Positions 9,551-17,059 of a stretch of DNA of 64,000 nucleotides are shown here, in pieces (the first letter of the stretch is position 1; every line of letters starts with the position of its first letter). The DNA lies in the NCBI GenBank assembly GCA_028285545.1, contig JANQPA010000065.1:36876-100875 (forward strand), written 5' to 3'. The DNA is from Saprospiraceae bacterium (GTDB taxonomy: Bacteria; Bacteroidota; Bacteroidia; Chitinophagales; Saprospiraceae). A program made the position numbers and the translations under genes. Under the pieces are notes generated by a model. The model was not told the DNA's origin. It was given only the letters and a program-made list of their open reading frames with translations, and searched no databases.

Positions 9551-10726
9551 TTAACTCCTTTTCTTCCAGGCTTCAATAATGCCTTTTTCCCTGGCCATCA
9601 AACTTCTCTCACCCGATACCATTTTTTCTCTTCTTTCATCACTTACTGCATCAGAATGCCACCATTCGTGAATGTCCCAGATGCTTTTGGCGAGAGGCCT
9701 AAAGGTAAGGCCATTGGCTATGGCATGCTGGTTGTTAACACGGGCAGAACCATAATTCTCTCCGGTAGGCATGATCCAAGGCACAGAATAGGGAACCTTA
9801 TGTTCTAATAAAAAGTCATAATCTGGAACCATCACGAACTCTGCTGCAGAGCTGAAAGCGGCGTGGGCACCATAGATAAAAGCAGGCATACTTGTTTTGG
9901 AAGCGGGGCCAACAGCATTAAAAGTGCCGGTATTTTTTTGTTCGATCAAACGGATCATCCACTCCGCTGCATCTCTCACGTCAAGATACTGAACGGGGTC
10001 ATGCTGTTTTCCCGGAACCATAATCTCGCCACCACGACTAAGGCGCTCGGGCCAATAAGGAAAGCGATCTGTACGATCAGCAGGTCCCATCATGTAAGTA
10101 GGTCGTACAATGATGGTGCGATCTTTACCGAAAGCTTTTTGGGCTTCAATCTCTGAATTGGATTTCATAACCCCATAACCATATTCAAGAGACTGATCTT
10201 CATTCAGATTATCAGGTACTTTTAATACCAACTTGGTATCTTCTTTGATGTCAGAACCTAGATAAGGGTAATATACCCCCGTTGAAGAAGTGTAAAGATA
10301 TAGTTCTACATTATCCTTGAGCAATTCTGCTGAATCTTTGGTCCATTTTGCTCGTCGACCAGAGTTATCAATGACCGCATCCCATTTTCTACCCTCTAAA
10401 GCGCTTAAATTATCCACCCTGTCACCCACCAAGTGCTCTACCTTTTTGAACAATTTTTTATAAATCGTGGGTTGGGTTTTTCCTCTGGTAAAAATGCTAA
10501 CCGAATGGCCCCTATTTAAGGCATACGCAATTTGATGTGGCCCCAAAAAACTAGTTCCTCCCAATATGAGGATGTTAAGTGGATGGGGAGGGCTCACTTC
10601 CTTTCGCAGAGACTCAGACTCAGATGATAAGAGCGAAGAACCAACAAAGGGCAACATCGCGCCTGCTTTAATACTAGTGCTAAGAAAATCTCGACGGGTA
10701 GTAGATGATTTTTGATGATAAGACAT
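9551..10726 (-). CDS. Tat-exported NAD-dependent epimerase/dehydratase-like protein
   Basis: 391 residues. The N-terminus carries a twin-arginine signal (TTRRDFLSTSIKAGAML), implying export of a folded, cofactor-bound protein. It is followed by a Rossmann nucleotide-binding motif in LNILILGGTSFLGPHQIAYAL (about 47-68) and an extended-SDR layout (VDNLSALEGRKWDAVIDNSG, then YTSSTGVYYPY, then YGVMKSNSEIE carrying the Tyr-x3-Lys pair). The typical substrate-domain motif YLDVRDAAEW is near 247. Function is inferred as an NAD(P)-dependent sugar or isoprenoid epimerase/reductase; the substrate is unknown. It is monocistronic with a strong terminator. Confidence 0.88.
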   Translation of the reverse strand: MSYHQKSSTTRRDFLSTSIKAGAMLPFVGSSLLSSESESLRKEVSPPHPLNILILGGTSFLGPHQIAYALNRGHSVSIFTRGKTQPTIYKKLFKKVEHLVGDRVDNLSALEGRKWDAVIDNSGRRAKWTKDSAELLKDNVELYLYTSSTGVYYPYLGSDIKEDTKLVLKVPDNLNEDQSLEYGYGVMKSNSEIEAQKAFGKDRTIIVRPTYMMGPADRTDRFPYWPERLSRGGEIMVPGKQHDPVQYLDVRDAAEWMIRLIEQKNTGTFNAVGPASKTSMPAFIYGAHAAFSSAAEFVMVPDYDFLLEHKVPYSVPWIMPTGENYGSARVNNQHAIANGLTFRPLAKSIWDIHEWWHSDAVSDERREKMVSGERSLMAREKGIIEAWKKRS

Positions 10727-10752
10727 GGCTGTTTTTTATTTGTTATTCAGTG

Positions 10753-10804
10753 GAGTTTATATAAGTTATTTTATACGTGGGTATAAAATAACTTATATAA
10801 ACTC
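10753..10804 (-). terminator. Perfect 24-bp inverted repeat
   Basis: Arms 10753-10776 and 10781-10804 are exact complements around loop GTGG. It lies 9 bases beyond the stop of the small gene at 10813 and upstream of the epimerase start, so a terminator role is likely. The long AT-rich perfect arm exceeds what termination needs. Confidence 0.7.
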
Positions 10805-10812
10805 TGGTGATT

Positions 10813-11013
10813 TTAAATATCCTTTTCAAAATACAAATAAAAATAAACTGCAAAGCCAAAATCAGTAGCATCTGTTGATACTAGTCGATAGCCATCCCTG
10901 GCATACTCATCCAATTTTTCCTGGATATCTTTTGTAGAAGCTTTTATGATATGCTCCTTATCAAGGGTTACTTTGGTATAGTAGATTAAAGATTCTAGTT
11001 TGTACTCTTTCAT
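10813..11013 (-). CDS. Small DUF4177-like protein
   Basis: 66 residues, cytosolic, with no signal or membrane segment. The arrangement of an N-terminal beta strand (YKLESLIYYTKV), an acidic helix (IQEKLDEYARDGYRLVS) and a C-terminal aromatic strand (VYFYLYFEKD) matches the short DUF4177 fold, whose signature is a helix followed by G-[YW]-x-L-[VI]. Function is unknown. Its own hairpin terminator follows, and the HExxH gene lies upstream on the same strand. Confidence 0.6.
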   Translation of the reverse strand: MKEYKLESLIYYTKVTLDKEHIIKASTKDIQEKLDEYARDGYRLVSTDATDFGFAVYFYLYFEKDI

Positions 11014-11044
11014 GTTGTTATGGTTTAATTAAAAGTATGAATGT

Positions 11045-11109
11045 TGGGTAATGAGTAGTGAGTAATGGGTAAGTGTGTCCCAATACTCATTACTCAATAC
11101 CCATTACTC
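11045..11109. repeat. Inverted array of TAATGAGT/TAATGGGT units overlapping a stop codon
   Basis: 11045-11073 reads as decayed 7-8 base units (GGGTAATGAGTAGTGAGTAATGGGTAA in pieces), and 11082-11109 repeats them in reverse complement. The second arm contains the last five codons (VMGIE) and stop of the gene at 11090. It would form an imperfect hairpin in its mRNA. Confidence 0.6.
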
Positions 11110-11845
11110 TTCTAACAGCTTTGTCCAAGTTTTTTAGATCTTTTTTCTTTTTCAAAAAAGGATCTATTCGATAGTCTCCCATGTCCTGTAACCTATATTC
11201 AGGCAGAAGGTTTTTAAAATTGAGCAAAACGATTTGATCTACCATTCTTTCTTTGAGTGGGTGAGGGACTTTATAGGCATTAATTAAGGATTCTTCAATG
11301 CCGATATGGACAATCTCGTGAATTAAGGTATTGGAAGGGTTGTCATACTGCCTGAATTTTCCTTCAGGGGTAGTCAGGATTATTATAGACCCATCATCGG
11401 GGTTGTAATTCCCTCCAGATCCGTAAAGGGTTAGTTTGATAGTGTAAACAGGAAATTCTTTAAACTCCCAGTTTTTTTTGCTTTTAATAATTGTGTTGGC
11501 CATTTTATTTATCAGGGCCCTGTTTTTTTCTATCAAATCATAGCCCTTGTGGTAATCTTCTTTTTTATACACTTCAGTTTCCACAAATTGGAATAGAGGG
11601 CTGTAATCTTTATCCGAAAATTGATTGTTTCTCGACTTTTCTTTGAGTGATTCTATGTACTGTCCGGAAGGTAAGTTGAGAGGATAATTGTGTTCTTCGA
11701 AAAATTTGATATCACGGATAGTTCTCCAGATTTGAGATGTTTCATCGTGAATGGAGGGAATTTGGATGTCTATTCTATTTTGAGAGAAAATGAAGGATTG
11801 GGATAAAAGGAATACTGCAAAGAAACAAAAGAACTTGATGTTCAT
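11090..11845 (-). CDS. Secreted HExxH metallopeptidase-like protein
   Basis: 251 residues with a clear signal peptide (MNIKFFCFFAVFLLSQSFIFSQ). The central feature is LIHEIVHIGIEESL near residues 174-187, an HExxH zinc motif with a downstream acidic helix (KERMVDQIV) that could supply the third ligand. Upstream strands (VYTIKLTLYGSGG, SIIILTTPEG) resemble the edge-strand region of zincin proteases. I do not recognise a specific family. A peptidase role is inferred only from the motif. The C-terminal codons lie within a short-repeat hairpin. Confidence 0.6.
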   Translation of the reverse strand: MNIKFFCFFAVFLLSQSFIFSQNRIDIQIPSIHDETSQIWRTIRDIKFFEEHNYPLNLPSGQYIESLKEKSRNNQFSDKDYSPLFQFVETEVYKKEDYHKGYDLIEKNRALINKMANTIIKSKKNWEFKEFPVYTIKLTLYGSGGNYNPDDGSIIILTTPEGKFRQYDNPSNTLIHEIVHIGIEESLINAYKVPHPLKERMVDQIVLLNFKNLLPEYRLQDMGDYRIDPFLKKKKDLKNLDKAVRRVMGIE

Positions 11846-12010
11846 TTTTATGGTTTTGGTTTTTGATTGGAGTATTAAATTAGCTGATAAAATCAGGCAC
11901 CTCTAAATTAACGAAACATCCAGCATTTCATTATTCAGCTTATTCGATCAAATTGGCTGTTTTCAAGATGACTTTATCAAAACGGAGATTTGTTAAATAA
12001 AAATAGGCAA

Positions 12011-12047
12011 TAAGTGAGGAGAAATTTTCCAAATTTCTCCTCACTTA
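12011..12047 (-). terminator. 16-bp perfect hairpin after the S9 peptidase gene
   Basis: Arms 12011-12026 and 12032-12047 pair exactly with a 5-base loop. The right arm ends 11 bases beyond the stop codon at 12058. Confidence 0.75.
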
Positions 12048-12057
12048 ACACCAAATT

Positions 12058-14109
12058 TTATCGCAGTCGCTCCTCAATGAAAGCCATAAATCTATCATAG
12101 AGATCCTTGCTGGCAGGGCCATAAAAATTGTGCCCCTGATTGGGATATCGAAGAAATTGAACATCTTTTTTCTGGCGCCTCATCGCCAAAAATAATTGTA
12201 GTGTAGGCAAGGTAAACTCAGCATGATCGTTCTCACCTATGGCCAATAGCGTTGGCGTAGTAATAGACTGAGTTTGAAAAACTAAGGACCCATCTATGTA
12301 TGTTTGGGGATCTTCAGCAAAGGTTTTTTCTAAGCCCAGAAAGGTGGTAGGTGGAATAAATACTCCTTCGGTATTATCGGAGTATAAAATTTTGTCTACC
12401 CAATTCAAGTGGGCTGGCGCTAAAATTGTGGCCGCTTTATATCTTGAAGTCCTGGTAATTATGGCTACACTAGCTGCTCCTCCATTGCTGTGTCCGGTTA
12501 TGGCCATCCGATTGGGGTCCACAATTCCAAGGTTGATTAATTGATCCACTCCGGTTTCAATATCATCAACGGTCAGATCCCAACCCTTGACACCTTTTAT
12601 TAATTGAGCTTCTTCTGGTGAATCTGCCCATGCCCCATACATCCAGGGAAGTCTGGGTCCAGGGAAGAAAACGGCGTAGCCTTTAGAGGCAAATTCCTGA
12701 TTAGCAAAACCCCCATGAGCAAAATTCTGAAAGGCATTCAGATGGGTACCCTGAGAATAAGCAGAAACCACCAAAGGATATTTTTTCCCCTTCTGGTAAT
12801 TTACAGGCTTAATCAAAACGCCAAACCTTTGATGACCATAACTGTTGGTCCAACTAATAACTTCCTGCTTTCCTAAGTTCCAACTTTTTACTTGAGGATT
12901 GGGATCATAAATATCTACAGCTCTCCTTTGTTCAGAACTTGAAAACATAATCAGAGAAGGGGTGTCTCCTTTACTTTCTCTCCATGCAATGGCTCCACTT
13001 TTTGAACTTACCGGACCAAAAGCAACGGATCTTGGCAAACTAATTGCCTTGCGGGTTTTGTCTTTTAAATCAATTCTGAAAACGGGTTGAAATACCTTAT
13101 CCATAATCGTGGTATAGATGGCTTTTCCATCAGGAGCCCAGGTGAAATCATAAGTTATGTCGGATAAAAGGGTTTTTATACTTCTAAGCTTTCTGTTATT
13201 ATTTAACTCCGCAATGGCGATGCCATGCTCCTTGCTATCTTTGAAAGAATGAAAAACAAAGGCAATTTTTTTTCCATCAGGTGACCATTGTGGGAAGAGC
13301 TTACTTGTTTCTCCTGGAGGGGCTAAAATCGTTCTGGCACCGTCTTTTAAGCTAATAACATTAAGACCTTTTTGCAATACTCCGGCCCCCATGCCACGAT
13401 TGGAAATACAGGCAATAGAATTTCCGTCGGGCGACCATTTGGGAAAGTTATAATCGGCATTATCATTTGTAAGTTGACGGTGTTGACCAGTTTGTAAATC
13501 ATAGACGAATAACTCATTAGAAGGAGGATGTGCATTAGAGGCCGATTTTAGAGGGCCTGGTATTATTCCGGAATAGGCTAAGCCATCTTGGGAGGAGAGG
13601 TCAAAAATTAAGGGTTTTCCTTCTTCTGGAGAACTATCGGAAGGAGGAGAGGTCTTTGGTTCTGCTGTAGTTTTTGCTGCTATTCTTACTGTAAAAACAA
13701 GCTTGTCAGTATTGGACCAATCTAAAAACCCCGGACTAAGACCTTCCTTTACATGAGTAAGCTGACGGATTTGTCCTGTGTTTATCTGGTACTGGTATAC
13801 TTGAAATTTGCGGGTGTTTTTTTCCATAGCGATATAGGCAAATGCCTCTCCTGAAGGGGACCAGGTGATACTATGTCCATTGGCAACCTGCACTGGAGCA
13901 GACTTCTCTTTAGTAGGTATAAACTTTATTTGGCCTCCCTCCACAAAAGCAATTGTGTTTCCATCAGGAGAAAGGCTGGTTCCAGAAACACTTTTTAGGC
14001 TAAGTAAGTCTTCACGGGTTACTTCTTTGTAATCTGAGTTGTCTTTTTGAGCATTTAATTGTAGGGAAAAAAATGAAAGGAATACTAATAAAATTAGGCA
14101 TTTTTTCAT
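12058..14109 (-). CDS. Secreted S9 family prolyl-oligopeptidase-like peptidase
   Basis: 683 residues; the signal peptide ends at about residue 20 (QLNAQ). Residues about 35-400 are a beta-propeller with repeated SPDG blades (LSPDGNTIAF, WSPSGEAFAY, WSPDGNSIAC, WSPDGKKIAF, WAPDGKAIYT). Residues about 430-683 are an alpha/beta-hydrolase domain: nucleophile in GHSNGG (Ser541), Asp in GENDHAEF (about 628) and His in NQGHNF (about 660). The full triad indicates an active dipeptidyl/acyl-aminoacyl-peptidase-like enzyme cleaving short peptides in the periplasm. It is monocistronic with a strong hairpin downstream. Confidence 0.92.
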   Translation of the reverse strand: MKKCLILLVFLSFFSLQLNAQKDNSDYKEVTREDLLSLKSVSGTSLSPDGNTIAFVEGGQIKFIPTKEKSAPVQVANGHSITWSPSGEAFAYIAMEKNTRKFQVYQYQINTGQIRQLTHVKEGLSPGFLDWSNTDKLVFTVRIAAKTTAEPKTSPPSDSSPEEGKPLIFDLSSQDGLAYSGIIPGPLKSASNAHPPSNELFVYDLQTGQHRQLTNDNADYNFPKWSPDGNSIACISNRGMGAGVLQKGLNVISLKDGARTILAPPGETSKLFPQWSPDGKKIAFVFHSFKDSKEHGIAIAELNNNRKLRSIKTLLSDITYDFTWAPDGKAIYTTIMDKVFQPVFRIDLKDKTRKAISLPRSVAFGPVSSKSGAIAWRESKGDTPSLIMFSSSEQRRAVDIYDPNPQVKSWNLGKQEVISWTNSYGHQRFGVLIKPVNYQKGKKYPLVVSAYSQGTHLNAFQNFAHGGFANQEFASKGYAVFFPGPRLPWMYGAWADSPEEAQLIKGVKGWDLTVDDIETGVDQLINLGIVDPNRMAITGHSNGGAASVAIITRTSRYKAATILAPAHLNWVDKILYSDNTEGVFIPPTTFLGLEKTFAEDPQTYIDGSLVFQTQSITTPTLLAIGENDHAEFTLPTLQLFLAMRRQKKDVQFLRYPNQGHNFYGPASKDLYDRFMAFIEERLR

Positions 14110-14276
14110 GATTAATTAGTTGGATATGCAGGGTGAAGAAATACAAATAATATTTCAAGGTTTTGATAGGATCCAACTATAGGGTAAGGTTTTGTAAGAG
14201 AATATTGAAACGGCAAATTCCTTAGCTTATTGTTAGTCGGGCATAAAAATTCAATTCCAACAGGGTTTTATTAAGA

Positions 14277-14314
14277 TAATATTCTCAGGCACCGGCCGGT
14301 GCCTGAGAATATTA
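14277..14314. terminator. 38-base perfect palindrome, probable terminator of the NHL remnant
   Basis: 19-base arms 14277-14295 and 14296-14314 meet with no loop (centre CCGGCCGG). Pairing extends to 14271-14320 with a single mismatch. It starts 7 bases beyond the stop of the NHL remnant on the minus strand, as expected for a former terminator. Confidence 0.65.
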
Positions 14315-14320
14315 CCTTAA

Positions 14321-14530
14321 TTATGTCCAATTACCTATTAATTTTCGAACACGATGATTTCCATAATCAGTGAAGTAAATATCTCCTTTCTCATCTACAC
14401 TTAGAATATCAAGAATATGGACTTGTGCTTCAGTGGCAGGAAGTTTAAACTGACTGCTTGCCTCCCGATTAGTTTCCAGCCTAATACGATCATGAATGGG
14501 AGAGCAAGCAGCTTTAAATAAGTTTAGCTT
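14321..14530 (-). pseudogene. Remnant of an NHL-repeat protein gene (C-terminal end)
   Basis: On the minus strand about 65 codons stay open from two in-frame stops near 14535 to TAA at 14321-14323, with no ATG. The translation contains QVHILDILSVDEKGDIYF followed by TDYGNHRVRKL, a textbook NHL blade (V-D-x-x-G-x-[IV]-Y-x-[ST]-D-x-x-N-x-R-[IV]-R-K). Upstream residues (LETNREASSQFKLPATEA) look like the preceding linker. The rest of the gene is missing, and the adjacent palindrome looks like its terminator. I read this as the tail left by a deletion. Confidence 0.7.
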
Positions 14531-14586
14531 TTATTAAATATCTCGACTATAGATAAGGGGTATTGACAACTAAACACCTAGTTCAG

Positions 14587-14628
14587 CAATATCAATATCA
14601 ATGTCAATATCAATGTCAATGTCAGTTA
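14587..14628. repeat. Hexamer array (CAATAT/CAATGT), seven units
   Basis: Six exact-length units from 14587 to 14622 (CAATAT, CAATAT, CAATGT, CAATAT, CAATGT, CAATGT) plus a decayed CAGTTA. It lies about 65 bases downstream of the DUF2911 gene on the minus strand. The same hexamer family occurs at 36205-36281 and 61044-61156. Confidence 0.8.
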
Positions 14629-14693
14629 CAAGGTCATTTCGCTAGCAAAATTTGACCTTGCGATCTATTATACAATTTGCAGGGTCAATACAA

Positions 14694-15761
14694 TTAGGGT
14701 TCTAGAATGATCTTATTCGATAAATAAAGGTAACGGGCATAATTCCTCCAGTTGTCGGGAGAGTTTTCGAATGCCTGCTTGAAATGTTCAACCACTTTTT
14801 TCTGGTTCTTCTCTTTTATATAGTATTCACCCATGGCTAAATGGGCAATCCAATCTTTAGGATTGTTTTCCACATTTGTCTTTAATACTTTATAGGCCTC
14901 TTTTTTCTGACCTTCGAGCAGATAAAGGCTTAAGCCGTAGTAATACATGTTAAAGCCCTGGGCTGTTTTTATCGTTTCTTCCCTAAGTGCTTTTGCCTCT
15001 TTTTTCTTACCCATCTTTTCCAGAATATGGGCCTTGGTCATTTTATTGCCAAAGGTTGCCTCATCAGCAATTGATTTTTCAATCCACTTCAACGCTTCTG
15101 CCGTATTGGAAGGATCAATTTTTAGCGTTTGGCTTGCAAGGATTGAATAGTCATTGCCTGTTTTTTCTTCTTTGGCCATAAGATCCTTCACAATATTAGC
15201 AGGAACATCCGTTTCGATTTTAATATGTGCTTTTTTCTCTGCCCACCTCAATTCAAGGCCCACAGAAGCTGGCTCTCGATCAACAAAATCATAACTCAAC
15301 CATTCTTGAAAATCTATATCCTCAGCCTTTACTGTTACACGTAAGGCATCATCGGCTTTATCGTATTGAAAACTTCCCCAGCTTTTATAGTTTTTAGAAA
15401 ATATGAAGGTCCACTTTTTTTCCATAACGAAAATGTGCAAGCCATAAGATCCTGCTGCTAATGGCTGCCCTTCAATTTTAACGTCATGCGTAAATTCGAT
15501 GGTCGTATTTTGGTTAGAACCTGCACGCCAGGGATATTCTTTGCCATCTACCACAAAATCATAAGGCACTACGTTTCCAAATATTTTCCTTCCCTTAGCT
15601 AGTGGACTGTGATAAACAACGGTGATATCTGTAGTTCCAATCGTTTGGATGACGGTACTCTTTTGACTTACCTTGGTGGTTGATACCATATCTTGAGCCT
15701 CTCCTATTTGTGTAAAGAAAAACATGGCTGCGAATACAAAAATAAATACAGGTGTTTTCAT
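14694..15761 (-). CDS. Secreted DUF2911/TPR protein, copy 1
   Basis: 355 residues; the signal peptide ends near residue 22 (GEAQ). Residues about 25-190 are a DUF2911 domain with its hallmark strings: VVYHSPLAKGRKIFG, YPWRAGSNQNTTIEF, AAGSYGLHI, WTFIFSKN and WGSFQYD. The C-terminal part (about 195-345) has TPR-like helical pairs. DUF2911 proteins are periplasmic and lack an assigned activity. The neighbour at 15830-16906 is a close paralogue in the same orientation 68 bases upstream, so the pair arose by tandem duplication. Confidence 0.9.
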   Translation of the reverse strand: MKTPVFIFVFAAMFFFTQIGEAQDMVSTTKVSQKSTVIQTIGTTDITVVYHSPLAKGRKIFGNVVPYDFVVDGKEYPWRAGSNQNTTIEFTHDVKIEGQPLAAGSYGLHIFVMEKKWTFIFSKNYKSWGSFQYDKADDALRVTVKAEDIDFQEWLSYDFVDREPASVGLELRWAEKKAHIKIETDVPANIVKDLMAKEEKTGNDYSILASQTLKIDPSNTAEALKWIEKSIADEATFGNKMTKAHILEKMGKKKEAKALREETIKTAQGFNMYYYGLSLYLLEGQKKEAYKVLKTNVENNPKDWIAHLAMGEYYIKEKNQKKVVEHFKQAFENSPDNWRNYARYLYLSNKIILEP

Positions 15762-15829
15762 GCTTGTTTTTTGACAGGTGATTAATTTATTTGTTGAAAT
15801 GATGTTTGAAAAATGTCTGTAAGTGGTTC

Positions 15830-16906
15830 TTATTTTAGGCTATTTTCCAGAATAACCTTATTAGATAAATACATGTATCGAGCATAATTTTTAGAGCCTT
15901 CAGGTGCATTTTCGTAGGCCTGCTTGAAGTGTTCAACCACTTTCTTTTGATTTCCTTCTTTGATATAATATTCTCCCATTGCCAAATGTGCCACCCAATC
16001 TTTAGGATTGTTTTTTACATTATCGCTTAGCACTTTGTATGCCTCTTTCTTTTTACCATCTAGTAGGTAAAGACCAAGTCCGTAATAATAAAAATCAAAA
16101 CCCTTCCCGAAAGTCATCGCTTTATCTTTTAAGGCTTTGCCTTCCTTTTTGTTACCTTTTTGAATTAAAAGGTCCGCTTTGAATGACATATTATGGAAAG
16201 TTGTTTTGGTAGCAATTGACTGATCAATCCATTCTAATGCTTTGTCTAAATCTTTGGGAGAATGTTCTAATGAAATCCTGGTGAGATACATATAATCTTG
16301 CCATGTTTTTTCTTCTTTGGCAATGAGTGCTTTTTGAATATTGGCTGAAACATCCGTTTTAATATTAATGTGAGCTTTCTTTTCAGCCCATCTTAACTCC
16401 AGGTCAGAGGACTCAGCGGCTCGATTAATAAACCGATAACTCAACCATTCCTGGAAGTGGGCGTCTTCGGCTTTGACGCTTACCCGGAGTGCATCCTCAG
16501 CCTTATCATATTGAAAGCTTCCCCAGCTTTTATAATTTTTAGAAAAAATGAAGGTCCATTCCTTTTCCTTTACAAAAATGTGTAGCCCATAAGATCCTGC
16601 TGCTAATTTTTGTCCTTCAATTTCAACATCGTGATTAAATTCGATGGTCGTATTTTGGTTGGACCCAGCCCTCCAGGGATATTCTTTTTCCTCAACCATA
16701 AAATCATAGGGAACTACATTGCCAAAAATTTTCCTTCCTTTGGCCAGAGGACTATGATAAACCACAGTGACATCAGTTGTTCCAATTCTTTGAGTGATGA
16801 TGCTTTTTTGGCTTACCTTGGTACTACTCACCATATCTTGCGAAAAAACCTTTTGGTAAATAGAAGAGGCAGTAACAAGAATCAATATTAATATCGATGC
16901 TCTCAT
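15830..16906 (-). CDS. Secreted DUF2911/TPR protein, copy 2
   Basis: 358 residues from the ATG at 16906, which places a normal signal peptide (MRASILILILVTASSIYQKVFS) at the N-terminus; the longer frame to 16999 would add a 31-residue unrelated head. The DUF2911 domain is nearly identical to copy 1 over PLAKGRKIFGNVVPYDF and AGSYGLHIFV. The TPR part is more diverged, so the domain is under stronger constraint. It is divergently oriented from the regulator-like gene at 17060, with about 150 bases between them for two promoters. Confidence 0.88.
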   Translation of the reverse strand: MRASILILILVTASSIYQKVFSQDMVSSTKVSQKSIITQRIGTTDVTVVYHSPLAKGRKIFGNVVPYDFMVEEKEYPWRAGSNQNTTIEFNHDVEIEGQKLAAGSYGLHIFVKEKEWTFIFSKNYKSWGSFQYDKAEDALRVSVKAEDAHFQEWLSYRFINRAAESSDLELRWAEKKAHINIKTDVSANIQKALIAKEEKTWQDYMYLTRISLEHSPKDLDKALEWIDQSIATKTTFHNMSFKADLLIQKGNKKEGKALKDKAMTFGKGFDFYYYGLGLYLLDGKKKEAYKVLSDNVKNNPKDWVAHLAMGEYYIKEGNQKKVVEHFKQAYENAPEGSKNYARYMYLSNKVILENSLK

Positions 16907-17059
16907 TTCAAAAATTGTCGGGTGATTTAAAACTTTGTGAAATAATACTAAGCAATTAAGTAGTGGTGGGGCAGGATCTATCCATTCAAATTCGTTCATC
17001 TCAGTTCATATTTGATCAAACGGGCTAATTTCAGGATATTTGAAAAAAAAGCCAGAGGC

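Larger units (their letters stand above)
14110..14693. other. 584-base gap with a gene remnant, palindrome and repeats
   Basis: There is no intact gene. It holds a 38-base perfect palindrome, a decayed NHL-repeat coding remnant, an array of CAATAT/CAATGT hexamers and an 8-bp inverted repeat (CAAGGTCA...TGACCTTG, about 14628-14674), each described separately. 14110-14270 shows nothing recognisable apart from the S9 gene leader. Confidence 0.8.

Noticed and set aside
14947..15181. Open frames opposite the DUF2911 gene
   Set aside because: Hydrophobic translations arise from the complementary strand; the DUF2911 reading is secure.
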